NCBI RefSeq assembly: GCF_001045465.1
Contig: NZ_LFND01000004.1
Location: 1-64,000 of the forward strand
Source: Chryseobacterium angstadtii
Lineage (GTDB): Bacteria; Bacteroidota; Bacteroidia; Flavobacteriales; Weeksellaceae
DNA: 64,000 nt
Direction: 5' to 3'
Below are positions 54,374 through 62,580 of this stretch, one piece after another; positions within the stretch are counted from its first letter, which is position 1; each line of letters opens with the position of its first letter. Position numbers and translations under genes: made by a program. Under the pieces are notes generated by a model, which saw only the letters and a list, made by a program, of their open reading frames with translations, had not been told where the DNA came from and did not search any database.

Positions 54374-54994
54374 ATGAAGGCAAAATATGCAGCGGTACTG
54401 ATATTTTCATCGGCATTATCCGGGCTCGATGCCCAGCAACTTTCCTATACCCCTGATATCGTTCTTGGGCACCGTTCCTACACCTATATGCACAATATCA
54501 ATTATCAGCTGAATGATCAACTGAAAATCAACAATCTTACTTTATTTGATACCGGATACACCAAAGACCAGGACCGTATATTTTTTATAAGAAATACATT
54601 ATCCTACAGCCTTCGAAAAAGATGGACTATCAATGCGGCTTTCGGAATGAAAAACCCGGGTGCTTTTTTCAGTTTGTATGTGCAGTACCGTATATCAGCT
54701 CCTGACTACTCGCTTTCCTATTCTGCGGGGACTACTTATCAGAAAGGATTCTCTCTTGAACAGTCTGTTTCATTTGAATATACACCCGGCCTGACGGAAA
54801 ATACAAAGGGCTATGTAAGTGTAATGGCCATTGGAAATATAGATAACAGTGGCTATCCGAGGGGACTTCAGTTTGTAAGGGTCGGTGTAAAACAGGACAA
54901 AATGGTGTATGGAATTGCTTCTAATTTCGATCAGTTTAATAATGCTAAAAAGACGCTGGAAAACATCGGGGCATTTGTGAAGTATAATTTTTAA
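54374..54994 (+). CDS. Small outer-membrane beta-barrel protein
   Basis: 206 residues with a signal peptide (ALSGLDAQ). The mature part alternates polar and hydrophobic strands (NINYQLNDQLKINNLTL, FFSLYVQYRISAPDYSLSY) and ends in Phe (GAFVKYNF), as barrel proteins do. The function is unknown. It lies 68 bp after the Crp-like regulator B and has its own promoter. Confidence 0.78.
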   Translation: MKAKYAAVLIFSSALSGLDAQQLSYTPDIVLGHRSYTYMHNINYQLNDQLKINNLTLFDTGYTKDQDRIFFIRNTLSYSLRKRWTINAAFGMKNPGAFFSLYVQYRISAPDYSLSYSAGTTYQKGFSLEQSVSFEYTPGLTENTKGYVSVMAIGNIDNSGYPRGLQFVRVGVKQDKMVYGIASNFDQFNNAKKTLENIGAFVKYNF

Positions 54995-55111
54995 GCAGTA
55001 GATAAGGCAGAAGCCGGAAGATGGAGGTTCTTGAAGCCAAAAACAGAGCTATTGCAATTTCTTTTGTGTTCTGATCAGCTGCTCCGGAAGTATTTGTCTT
55101 TTTTTCCTTGC

Positions 55112-55146
55112 TATCCTTGTCAAGGTTCGAAACCTTGACAAGGATA
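55112..55146. repeat. Perfect palindrome, TCCTTGTCAAGG family (copy 1)
   Basis: 16-bp perfect arms (55112-55127 and 55131-55146), 3-nt loop. It shares the outer TATCCTTGTCAAG with the palindrome at 56.73 kb; the inner bases differ but still pair. No clear T-run follows. Confidence 0.8.
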
Positions 55147-55189
55147 TTCTACTACCTCTAATATAATAATAGTAATAACAAACAACAAC

Positions 55190-55591
55190 ATGAACAGAAA
55201 CATTGATTTAGGAATTCTTATCACCAGAATAGCTATCGGATTTCCGATGCTGGTTTATGGTATCAGCAAACTCATCCACGGAGTTGGGTTTATAGAAAAT
55301 ATGATGGTAGAGAAAAATCTCCCTTCATTCCTCGCATATGGAGTATTTATGGGAGAAATTATTGCTCCGGTAATGATTATTGCAGGGCTCCGGATAAGGC
55401 TGGCGGGATTGGTTTTTGCCGCCAACTGTTTTACAGCCATTGTCCTTGCACAAACCGGCAGCCTATTCAAACTTAATGAATTTGGCGGCTGGGCACTGGA
55501 ACTGCTTGCGATTTATCTTTTGGTTGGACTCAGTTTCTTTTTTACAGGAGCCGGAAAGTATGCTATTTCTAAGGGACACCAATGGGATTAA
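55190..55591 (+). CDS. DoxX family membrane protein
   Basis: 133 residues with four membrane helices (GILITRIAIGFPMLVYGISK, IAPVMIIAGLRIRLAG, LLAIYLLVGLSFFFTGAG). It fits the DoxX/MdoX group. Such proteins are often linked to redox or membrane stress. It is a single gene followed by a strong terminator. Confidence 0.9.
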   Translation: MNRNIDLGILITRIAIGFPMLVYGISKLIHGVGFIENMMVEKNLPSFLAYGVFMGEIIAPVMIIAGLRIRLAGLVFAANCFTAIVLAQTGSLFKLNEFGGWALELLAIYLLVGLSFFFTGAGKYAISKGHQWD

Positions 55592-55617
55592 ACCTATTGC
55601 AGAACAAAGAAATTTAA

Positions 55618-55649
55618 TAAAAAGACTGTCTTTAAAGGCGGTCTTTTTT
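55618..55649 (+). terminator. Intrinsic terminator after DoxX
   Basis: AAAAGACTGTC pairs with GGCGGTCTTTT through 13 pairs (two G-U), followed by a T-run. Confidence 0.85.
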
Positions 55650-55675
55650 ATGATGATTCACCAATATACTGACGG

Positions 55676-56176
55676 TTATTTTTGAATTTCGGCAGACAAT
55701 CTGCTGTAAAATTCAACCAGATCATCAAGGGAAAATCCACGGTTCAAACCGCTGGTATTGGGCAGAACCCAAACTTTGGAACCACAAAAATCTTCGGATT
55801 GCGGGCCCCATGAAATCTGTTTCTTTTTAGAGAAAGCCTGGTAAGCGGCCTTACCGAGAAATACAAGATATCTGGGACGAAACTCTGTTACTTTTGTTTT
55901 AAAAAGCTCTAAGGAACTGTCAAATTCATCTTTTGAAAGTTCATCAGCACGAGAAGTTGCCCTTGCTACCGCTGTTGTGAGCCCCAATCCGAAATCTAAG
56001 ATACTTCTATCGTTCTCCGCTTCAATCTGGTAAGGTGTAAATCCTGCCTGATGGAGAACTTTCCAGAAACGGTTGCTCCTTCCGGAAAAGTGATATCCGT
56101 CCTGAGCAGATTTCAGCCCCGGATTGATTCCACAAAATATAACGGTAAGATCTTTGGCAATAATATCTTTTAACAT
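55676..56176 (-). CDS. mug: G/U mismatch-specific DNA glycosylase
   Basis: 166 residues of the MUG/TDG uracil-DNA glycosylase group. Motif A IFCGINPGLKSAQDGYHFSG, NRFWKVLHQAGF and the late motif VLPNTSGLN are all present. It removes uracil or ethenocytosine opposite guanine in DNA. It converges with the DoxX gene. Confidence 0.93.
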   Translation of the reverse strand: MLKDIIAKDLTVIFCGINPGLKSAQDGYHFSGRSNRFWKVLHQAGFTPYQIEAENDRSILDFGLGLTTAVARATSRADELSKDEFDSSLELFKTKVTEFRPRYLVFLGKAAYQAFSKKKQISWGPQSEDFCGSKVWVLPNTSGLNRGFSLDDLVEFYSRLSAEIQK

Positions 56177-56355
56177 GGTAAGCGATGATGTGATTTAACA
56201 GTCAGAATTTTTGTAACAAATTCTATGGAAGCAAGATAGTATTAATTTTAAAATATTCAATGTTCATCATTCTTTTCATTTATTACGCATAAAAAAATCA
56301 TTTAACAAAATAATTATGGCATGAATATTATTGTATACAGTACAAATACACCAAG

Positions 56356-56658
56356 ATGGAGAATATGCTAGACCATATAGATCTGATACACCGGTATCTA
56401 TCTGCTTATATAGCTGATCAGTTCCGGGTGAATATAGATCTGGAAGGTGAATATACTTTTACCCAGAATATCGTATCTAAAAAGGCAATCATTGCCACTA
56501 CATTTACGAAGAAAATATTTTCGGACCCTCAGTTGAAATTATTTTTAGCCGCAATAATTGCTGAAATTAACAGCGGTAAATGTACAATTGAACTCATCCG
56601 GGAAAGAATAAGACATTTTGAAGCAGCCAAAGGGCAGCCGGCCAGAAGAATTATTTAA
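56356..56658 (+). CDS. Small protein of unknown function
   Basis: 100 residues, soluble, mixed helix and strand (ENMLDHIDLIHRYLSAYIAD, FSDPQLKLFLAAIIAEINSG). No motif identifies it. A TGTATAC..GTACA motif lies just upstream. It is followed by a strong palindromic terminator and converges with the CheB/CheR operon. Confidence 0.6.
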   Translation: MENMLDHIDLIHRYLSAYIADQFRVNIDLEGEYTFTQNIVSKKAIIATTFTKKIFSDPQLKLFLAAIIAEINSGKCTIELIRERIRHFEAAKGQPARRII

Positions 56659-56730
56659 CCTGTGTTCAGGTTAAGAAAATAAATAGAATGCAGATAGAAG
56701 CCAGAGGTTAGTAGCTCTTGTTTTCCTGAG

Positions 56731-56770
56731 TATCCTTGTCAAGATCCAGAATCTTGACAAGGATATTTTT
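56731..56770. terminator. Palindrome/terminator between convergent genes (TCCTTGTCAAG family, copy 2)
   Basis: 15-bp perfect arms (56731-56745 and 56751-56765), loop CCAGA, then six T. It shares TATCCTTGTCAAG with the palindrome at 55.1 kb and lies between convergent genes, so it can end both transcripts. Confidence 0.75.
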
Positions 56771-56785
56771 TTAGCAGATAAAATG

Positions 56786-57148
56786 CTATTTCAGATATTT
56801 AGCCACCTTGTCTTCCAGATCATCCAGATTAAACGGTTTTGCCACGTAATCATCCGCCTGAGCTTCTTCTGCCAGCCTTACGATATCGTTATTGGCGGTA
56901 ACATAAATCACAGGAATGGATTTGAATTCGTCATGACTTTTTAAAAGCTGAGTGGCCTCTACTCCACCAATCTTGGGTATCCAGTTATCCATAAGAATAA
57001 CGTCCGGCTGAAACCTGGATACTTTTTCCAATATATCATGAGATGTTTCTGAAATTTCGACCTGATAACCATTCTCTTCGAAAATGATGGTAATTACCTC
57101 TAAAATAGTTGTATCATCATCAAAAATCAAAATTTTCTTTGTACTCAT
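56786..57148 (-). CDS. Single-domain response regulator (REC)
   Basis: 120 residues, one receiver domain: KILIFDDDTTILE, phospho-acceptor Asp in VILMDNWIPKIGG, and the Thr/Lys signals VTAN and DDYVAKPF. No output domain. It is the last gene of the CheB/CheR operon. Confidence 0.93.
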   Translation of the reverse strand: MSTKKILIFDDDTTILEVITIIFEENGYQVEISETSHDILEKVSRFQPDVILMDNWIPKIGGVEATQLLKSHDEFKSIPVIYVTANNDIVRLAEEAQADDYVAKPFNLDDLEDKVAKYLK

Positions 57149-57188
57149 AGTTGTTTCTATTTAAATCTTAAAGTTTTTTAATTCTTAT

Positions 57189-57761
57189 TTACAGCTGATT
57201 GATATAATCGGCCAAATTATCGGGCTTGATAATGAGATCATAGTCTACTTCCTGTACGGCATGTCTGGGCATATAATCTACCTCTGCCGTTTCAGGTTCC
57301 TGGATCCATACCTGCCCATTGTTGTTTTTAATACAGCCCAAACCTTCCACTCCGTCGGCATTCGCCCCTGATAACAAAATGCCTACAAGATTTTCTCCGT
57401 AGATTTCTGCCGCAGATTTGAACGTCACATCAATTGAAGGCCGCGAATAATTCATTTTTTCCGAAAAATCCAGAGACATCATCTTTTTATCTTCGAATAA
57501 TAAATGATAATCCGCAGGAACTATATATATTTTATTAACCTGAATCTCTGTTTTATCGTCCACTTCAATCACTTCCATCGGTACAAACTGCTGCAATAAA
57601 GTCTGAAGAACGTTTGTTGAGGATGCTTTACGGTGTAAAACAAATACCATGGTGAAACTCAGTTCGGTTTTTAAATTTTTAAGCATTTCCAGAATGACCT
57701 GCAGACTTCCTGCGGACCCTCCTATCACTACCAATTCGGTTTTTGTGTTTTTTGTTTCCAT
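57189..57761 (-). CDS. CheB methylesterase, stand-alone catalytic domain
   Basis: 190 residues, only the CheB catalytic domain with no REC domain. Catalytic triad candidates: Ser in GGSAGSLQ, His in FVLHRKAS and Asp in LLSGANADGVEG. It removes methyl groups from glutamates of a partner protein. No methyl-accepting chemoreceptor is in the window, so the target is unknown. It follows cheR by 6 bp. Confidence 0.92.
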   Translation of the reverse strand: METKNTKTELVVIGGSAGSLQVILEMLKNLKTELSFTMVFVLHRKASSTNVLQTLLQQFVPMEVIEVDDKTEIQVNKIYIVPADYHLLFEDKKMMSLDFSEKMNYSRPSIDVTFKSAAEIYGENLVGILLSGANADGVEGLGCIKNNNGQVWIQEPETAEVDYMPRHAVQEVDYDLIIKPDNLADYINQL

Positions 57762-57767
57762 ATCCAG

Positions 57768-58598
57768 TTACATATGTTCTGTTTTCTTCCAGATCCTCTG
57801 ATCATCTACCTGATGATAGGTTTTTCCCAGTTTCGAAAATCTTAAAGTCTCTTTTGAGCCCAAAGCCAGATAGCCCAGATTTTCAAGGCTGTTATCAAAA
57901 AGCTGGAATACACGCTCCTGCAGTTCCCTGTCGAAATAAATCAGAACATTTCTGCAGATAATCAGCTGAAAACTGTTGAAAGAACTGTCTGAAACCAGAT
58001 TATGAGTTGAAAGAATCAGCTTTTCCTGTAAACTTTTATCAAATTTTACACTGTCGTAATTCGCGGTATAATAGTCTGAGAAGTCTTTTTTGCCCCCGGA
58101 CAAAATGTAGTTTTCAGAATAAAGTTTCATCTGCTGTAGCGGAAAAACGCCTGCCCGCGCAGTTTCCAGAACAGAAGGATTCAGATCTGTACCGTAAATG
58201 AGGGATTTGTGATACAGATTGGCTTCTTTAAGCAATATGGCCATGGAATAAGCTTCTTCCCCGGTAGAGCAGCCCGCCACCCATATTCTTATCAGCGGAT
58301 AAGTTCCCAGCTGCGGTAAAATCTTTTCTCTCAGCTTTTTGAAGAAAAGCGGATCCCTGAACATTTCTGTAACATTCACGGTAATTTCTTCTACAAAACG
58401 TTTCAGGTATTCAGGATCATTCATGACCGTATATCTCAGTTCTGCAAAACTGGTGAATCTGTCTATCAGACATATCCTGTTGACCCTGCGTTTAAATGAA
58501 GCTCTGCTATACTCTGAAAAATCATATCCATACATTTCATAGACATCTTTAATCAAGTATTCTACTTCTTCATCTTTTACGATACTTGGTTCCAGCAT
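57768..58598 (-). CDS. CheR-type methyltransferase
   Basis: 276 residues with an N-terminal helical domain and the SAM-binding motif WVAGCSTGEEAYSMAI, and NVTEMFRDPLFF (the CheR loop). It methylates glutamates. It starts immediately after the stop of the upstream REC gene and sits 6 bp before cheB, so the pair is co-regulated. Confidence 0.94.
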   Translation of the reverse strand: MLEPSIVKDEEVEYLIKDVYEMYGYDFSEYSRASFKRRVNRICLIDRFTSFAELRYTVMNDPEYLKRFVEEITVNVTEMFRDPLFFKKLREKILPQLGTYPLIRIWVAGCSTGEEAYSMAILLKEANLYHKSLIYGTDLNPSVLETARAGVFPLQQMKLYSENYILSGGKKDFSDYYTANYDSVKFDKSLQEKLILSTHNLVSDSSFNSFQLIICRNVLIYFDRELQERVFQLFDNSLENLGYLALGSKETLRFSKLGKTYHQVDDQRIWKKTEHM

Positions 58599-58964
58599 TT
58601 ATGAAATTTTTTCGATAGCGGCTATTAACTGGTCTACGTCAATGGGTTTAGAGACATAGTCCTGAGCTCCCACATCCAGGCATTTCTGGCGGTCTTCCGG
58701 CATGGCCTGAGCGGTAACGGCAATGACCGGGACCTGGCTTATTGACGGCGTATTTCTAATCATCCTGATGGCTTCATACCCATCCATCTCAGGCATCATC
58801 ATATCCATAAGGACGATGTCTATCGTATTTTCCTGCAATATCTCAATTGCTACTTGGGCCATTGTGCAGCTTTGAATCTGATAGCCTCTCGATTTCAGCG
58901 TCAGTTTCAGAGCAAATATATTTCGCGGATCATCGTCCACGATTAAAATTTTCTTATTCATCAT
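58599..58964 (-). CDS. Single-domain response regulator
   Basis: 121 residues, one REC domain with DDD near the start and VLMDMMMPEMDG; it ends VSKPIDVDQL. It is very like the third REC domain of the upstream hybrid kinase, so it may be a duplicate of it. It abuts the kinase and cheR genes without gaps. Confidence 0.93.
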   Translation of the reverse strand: MMNKKILIVDDDPRNIFALKLTLKSRGYQIQSCTMAQVAIEILQENTIDIVLMDMMMPEMDGYEAIRMIRNTPSISQVPVIAVTAQAMPEDRQKCLDVGAQDYVSKPIDVDQLIAAIEKIS

Positions 58965-61900
58965 TTAACTTTCATATAACCAGACACGCAGTAAAGACAA
59001 TAGCTGATCTATATCCACAGGTTTTGAGATATAGTCTGAAGCTCCTGCTACAATACATTTTTCGCGGTCTCCAATCATGGATTTTGCGGTAACGGCAATA
59101 ATAGGAAGCTTGGCAAATACCGGCATTTTTCTGATCTCTTTTATGGTTTCATAGCCATCCATCTCCGGCATCATCATATCCATTAAAATAACATCTATAT
59201 CCTTGTGCTCCTTCATCTGCTGAAGAGCATGTTTTCCATCCATAGCCACCACAACCTCTACTTTATATTTTTCCAGCGCTTTCGTCAGGGAGAAAATATT
59301 CCTTACATCATCATCGGTAATCAGGATTTTTTTCCCGCTCAGTACTTCCGTCAGCGAACCCAGAGCTTTGTTTCTTGCGGTTTCCACAGAATTGTTTTTT
59401 TCTTCCACCAAATGTAAGAATAAACCTACTTCGTCTAAAATTCTTTCGTAAGAATGAGCCGTTTTTACGACAATGGAATCTGCATATTGTTTGATTTTAA
59501 GCTCTTCGGATTTAGATAAACCGTGTTCTGTAAAAATAATGATCGGCAGGTTTTCCAGTCCTTCATAACTTTTAATGGATTCAATGACTTTGTATTCGTT
59601 GCTTTTTGAATCTCCGATATCCAGAATCACACAGTCGATATCGTCTGAAGTTAATGCTTTCACACTGTCTTCCACATTATTTTCTACCGATAATGAAATA
59701 TTGAAATTACTCAGATAGTATGAAAGGGCTTTAGCATGTTTCGCATTATGCTCTACAATCAAAACCTTTTGGGGAGACATCTGAAGGGCATTTTCAATTT
59801 TTTTGAAAACATCCGTCATTTTATCAAGGGCCAGCGGTTTATTAATGAAATCAATAGCTCCTTTCATCAAACTTTCCTTTTCAAGCTGCAAAACAGACAT
59901 CATGTGTACCGGAATATGCTTGGTGGCCGAATTGGCTTTAAGCTCATCCATCACCTTCCAGCCATCTTTTACAGGCAGCTGTACATCGAGCAGAATAGCC
60001 TGCGGATGATACTGAACAGCCGCTGATAGAGCATAATCTCCTCTTACCACTACTACTCCTTTATAATGATTCATACGGGTGTATTTGAGGAGGGCTTTGG
60101 CAAAATTGATATCATCTTCTACAATTAATATCACTTTATCTTCTGCTGTAATCCCTTCTCTGTCATCATCCACATCTTCAGGAATCTTCAGGGTCTCAGG
60201 ATATAAGACCGTTTCTACCTCTGTGTCTTCTAGGATATTCTGAATTTCTTCAACATCTTCACGGATAATATCCACCAGATTCTGATCTGTTTCAGGCTGA
60301 ACGGGCTCTGCTCCTGCTTTTACAGGAATAACCAGACTGAACTCACTGCCTTCATTCACTTTACTTTTCAGCGTTAATTCTCCTCCGAGTAATCTGGCAA
60401 TTTCACGGCTTATGGACAGTCCTAATCCGGTACCGCCAAATCTGCGGCGGGTAGAACCGTCTGCCTGCTGGAACGCTTCAAAAATAATAGCCTGCTTTTC
60501 TTCCGGAATGCCTATTCCCGTATCTTTTACACTGAAAACAATACAGTCTTTGTTTTGCGTGTGCTTTGCAATATGTAATGTAATGCTTCCCTGTGAAGTA
60601 AATTTTATAGCATTGGATAGCAAGTTACGCAATACCTGATCTACACGGAGCCTGTCCGTTTCAATAACTTTTTCTGCGTCTTCCTGAATATGAATATCGA
60701 ATTTAACCTGTTTTTCCTGAATAATGGGATTGAAAAGACTTTTCAGGTCTCTTACCACATCATTCACGGCTACATTATGATATTCCAGAGTCATTTTACC
60801 AGATTCTATCTTGGCGAGATCTAAAATTTCATCGATAAGGGTGAGCAGACTGCTTCCTGAACTCTGAATCACTTTTGCAGATTCTACCTGATCTTCATTC
60901 AGGTTTTCGTCCGGATTCTCGGCCATTAATCTGGAAAGAAGAAGGATTGAATTTAATGGAGTTCTCAGCTCATGAGACATATTGGCCAAAAACTCAGATT
61001 TGTATTTGGTACTTAAGGCCAGTTCTTCCACTTTTTTCTGGATCTCACTGTTTCTCTGGGCAATCATATGATTTTTTTCCTCGAGAAGCCTTGAGCGTTC
61101 TTCCAGTTCTGCATTAGCCTGCATCAGCTCTTCCTGCTGTACTTTCAGTTCCTCTTCGGAGGCCTGAAGTTTTTGGGTCTGGGCTTCCAGCTCCGTATTC
61201 AGGTTTTCCAGCTCGGAATGCTGTACCTGTAGTTCTTCCGACTGGGCCTGGGTTTCTTCAAGCAGCTGCTGTTCTTTTTCGCGGCCTTTTGCTGCATTCA
61301 AAGCAATTCCGATATTGCGGCTGCATTCCTCGAAATAATCGAGTCTGTCCTGATCAAAATCAGAAGCGGATCCTAATTCCAGTATTCCGATGCAATGACC
61401 GTCTGCATGAATCGGGATCAGGAGTATTCCGTTTATTTTTATTCTGCTGCTGGCAAAGCTTACGGCAAAATCGTCTTCATGAAGATTGTTGTAAACCTGC
61501 ATTTTTTCATTGGTAAAAGCCTGACCTACCATTCCTTCTCCTGGTTCAAAGGTCTTTTTCATGGTATTTTCCAAGCCAAAAGCCGTACTCAACCTAAGTG
61601 TTCCTTCATCAAAGAGATATAAAGCTCCATTGATGCATTTCCCATACTCAACAAGCTGGTTTAAAGAAACATCCGAAACTTCTTTCACTGATTTATTACC
61701 TACCAGAGATTCATTCAGTAAGGCAAGACCTTTCTGTCTCCAGTCACTTTTATTAATTTTATCAAAAGATTTCTTCAGTGAGTCGGTCATATGATTCAGT
61801 GAGTCTACCAGATCTCCAAGATCATCCTCGGAATTGTCTACCACTCTCTGACTGTAATCTCCGTTGGCAACACGGTTGGCAATCTGCTGAATGGCACTTA

Positions 61901-62576
61901 CACGCTTGCTGATCTCAAGATCTTTTGCCCGCAATTCGTTTTCCAGTTTATCTCTGCGAATTAAATCTGCTCTCAGTTTAATATAGAAGAAAACAGTGAC
62001 TACCACCGCTGCTAATGCCGAAACAATGATGAACATTACGGTTGTACCTGACGAACGGTTCAGATCTTTATTTTTAATTTCAAGCTGGGTTTCTTCGTAC
62101 TGCACAAAATCGCGGACCGTCTGGCGGCATTTGTCCATATAGCCTTTGCTTGTCAGGATCTGGTCCTGAGTCATTACAATCCCCTTTCGCCTGTTCTGCA
62201 CAAACTGCTTTAGATTATTGATATTGCTGTTAACGTTTTTCTCTAAAATATTCAAACGCTCCAGCTGAGCTTTATCTGAAATATCCAGAGCTCTTGCGCG
62301 TTCTATGGCTTTTGGAAATTCACTTAAACTGCGGTTGTAAGGCTCTAAAAAATTCTCTTTTCCTGTAAGCTGGTAGCCTCTGTTTCCTGTTTCGGCATCC
62401 AGTAAAGCAATAAGAACATCTTTGACCGCTGTTACTGAACGCCTGCTTTTGGAAAGACTTTCCCTGTGCTCCATCTGGTTCTGAATACTCAGATAGGAAG
62501 CCACTGAACTTGCAATTAAGATGAGTAAAGACAACCCAACTCCGAACTGAAGATTTCTGATTATTTTTTTCGGCAT
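58965..62576 (-). CDS. Hybrid histidine kinase: CHASE3-HAMP-GAF-HK-3xREC
   Basis: 1203 residues. Membrane helix about 13-28, CHASE3 sensor about 35-170 (AETGNRGYQLTGKENFLEPY), second helix about 175-200, HAMP (VANGDYSQRVVDNSEDDLG), GAF about 285-430, coiled coil about 430-520, HisKA with FLANMSHELRTPLNSI (phospho-His), ATPase with NAIKFTSQG and FGGTGLGLSI, then three REC domains. REC1 and REC3 have their Asp pockets; REC2 has EHN instead of DD at the acidic pocket, so it may be non-phosphorylated. It is the core of the signalling operon. Confidence 0.95.
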   Translation of the reverse strand: MPKKIIRNLQFGVGLSLLILIASSVASYLSIQNQMEHRESLSKSRRSVTAVKDVLIALLDAETGNRGYQLTGKENFLEPYNRSLSEFPKAIERARALDISDKAQLERLNILEKNVNSNINNLKQFVQNRRKGIVMTQDQILTSKGYMDKCRQTVRDFVQYEETQLEIKNKDLNRSSGTTVMFIIVSALAAVVVTVFFYIKLRADLIRRDKLENELRAKDLEISKRVSAIQQIANRVANGDYSQRVVDNSEDDLGDLVDSLNHMTDSLKKSFDKINKSDWRQKGLALLNESLVGNKSVKEVSDVSLNQLVEYGKCINGALYLFDEGTLRLSTAFGLENTMKKTFEPGEGMVGQAFTNEKMQVYNNLHEDDFAVSFASSRIKINGILLIPIHADGHCIGILELGSASDFDQDRLDYFEECSRNIGIALNAAKGREKEQQLLEETQAQSEELQVQHSELENLNTELEAQTQKLQASEEELKVQQEELMQANAELEERSRLLEEKNHMIAQRNSEIQKKVEELALSTKYKSEFLANMSHELRTPLNSILLLSRLMAENPDENLNEDQVESAKVIQSSGSSLLTLIDEILDLAKIESGKMTLEYHNVAVNDVVRDLKSLFNPIIQEKQVKFDIHIQEDAEKVIETDRLRVDQVLRNLLSNAIKFTSQGSITLHIAKHTQNKDCIVFSVKDTGIGIPEEKQAIIFEAFQQADGSTRRRFGGTGLGLSISREIARLLGGELTLKSKVNEGSEFSLVIPVKAGAEPVQPETDQNLVDIIREDVEEIQNILEDTEVETVLYPETLKIPEDVDDDREGITAEDKVILIVEDDINFAKALLKYTRMNHYKGVVVVRGDYALSAAVQYHPQAILLDVQLPVKDGWKVMDELKANSATKHIPVHMMSVLQLEKESLMKGAIDFINKPLALDKMTDVFKKIENALQMSPQKVLIVEHNAKHAKALSYYLSNFNISLSVENNVEDSVKALTSDDIDCVILDIGDSKSNEYKVIESIKSYEGLENLPIIIFTEHGLSKSEELKIKQYADSIVVKTAHSYERILDEVGLFLHLVEEKNNSVETARNKALGSLTEVLSGKKILITDDDVRNIFSLTKALEKYKVEVVVAMDGKHALQQMKEHKDIDVILMDMMMPEMDGYETIKEIRKMPVFAKLPIIAVTAKSMIGDREKCIVAGASDYISKPVDIDQLLSLLRVWLYES

Positions 62577-62580
62577 GCGA

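Noticed and set aside
55112..55146. tRNA-like TTCGAA loop
   Set aside because: The sequence is a simple perfect palindrome without acceptor, D or anticodon arms.
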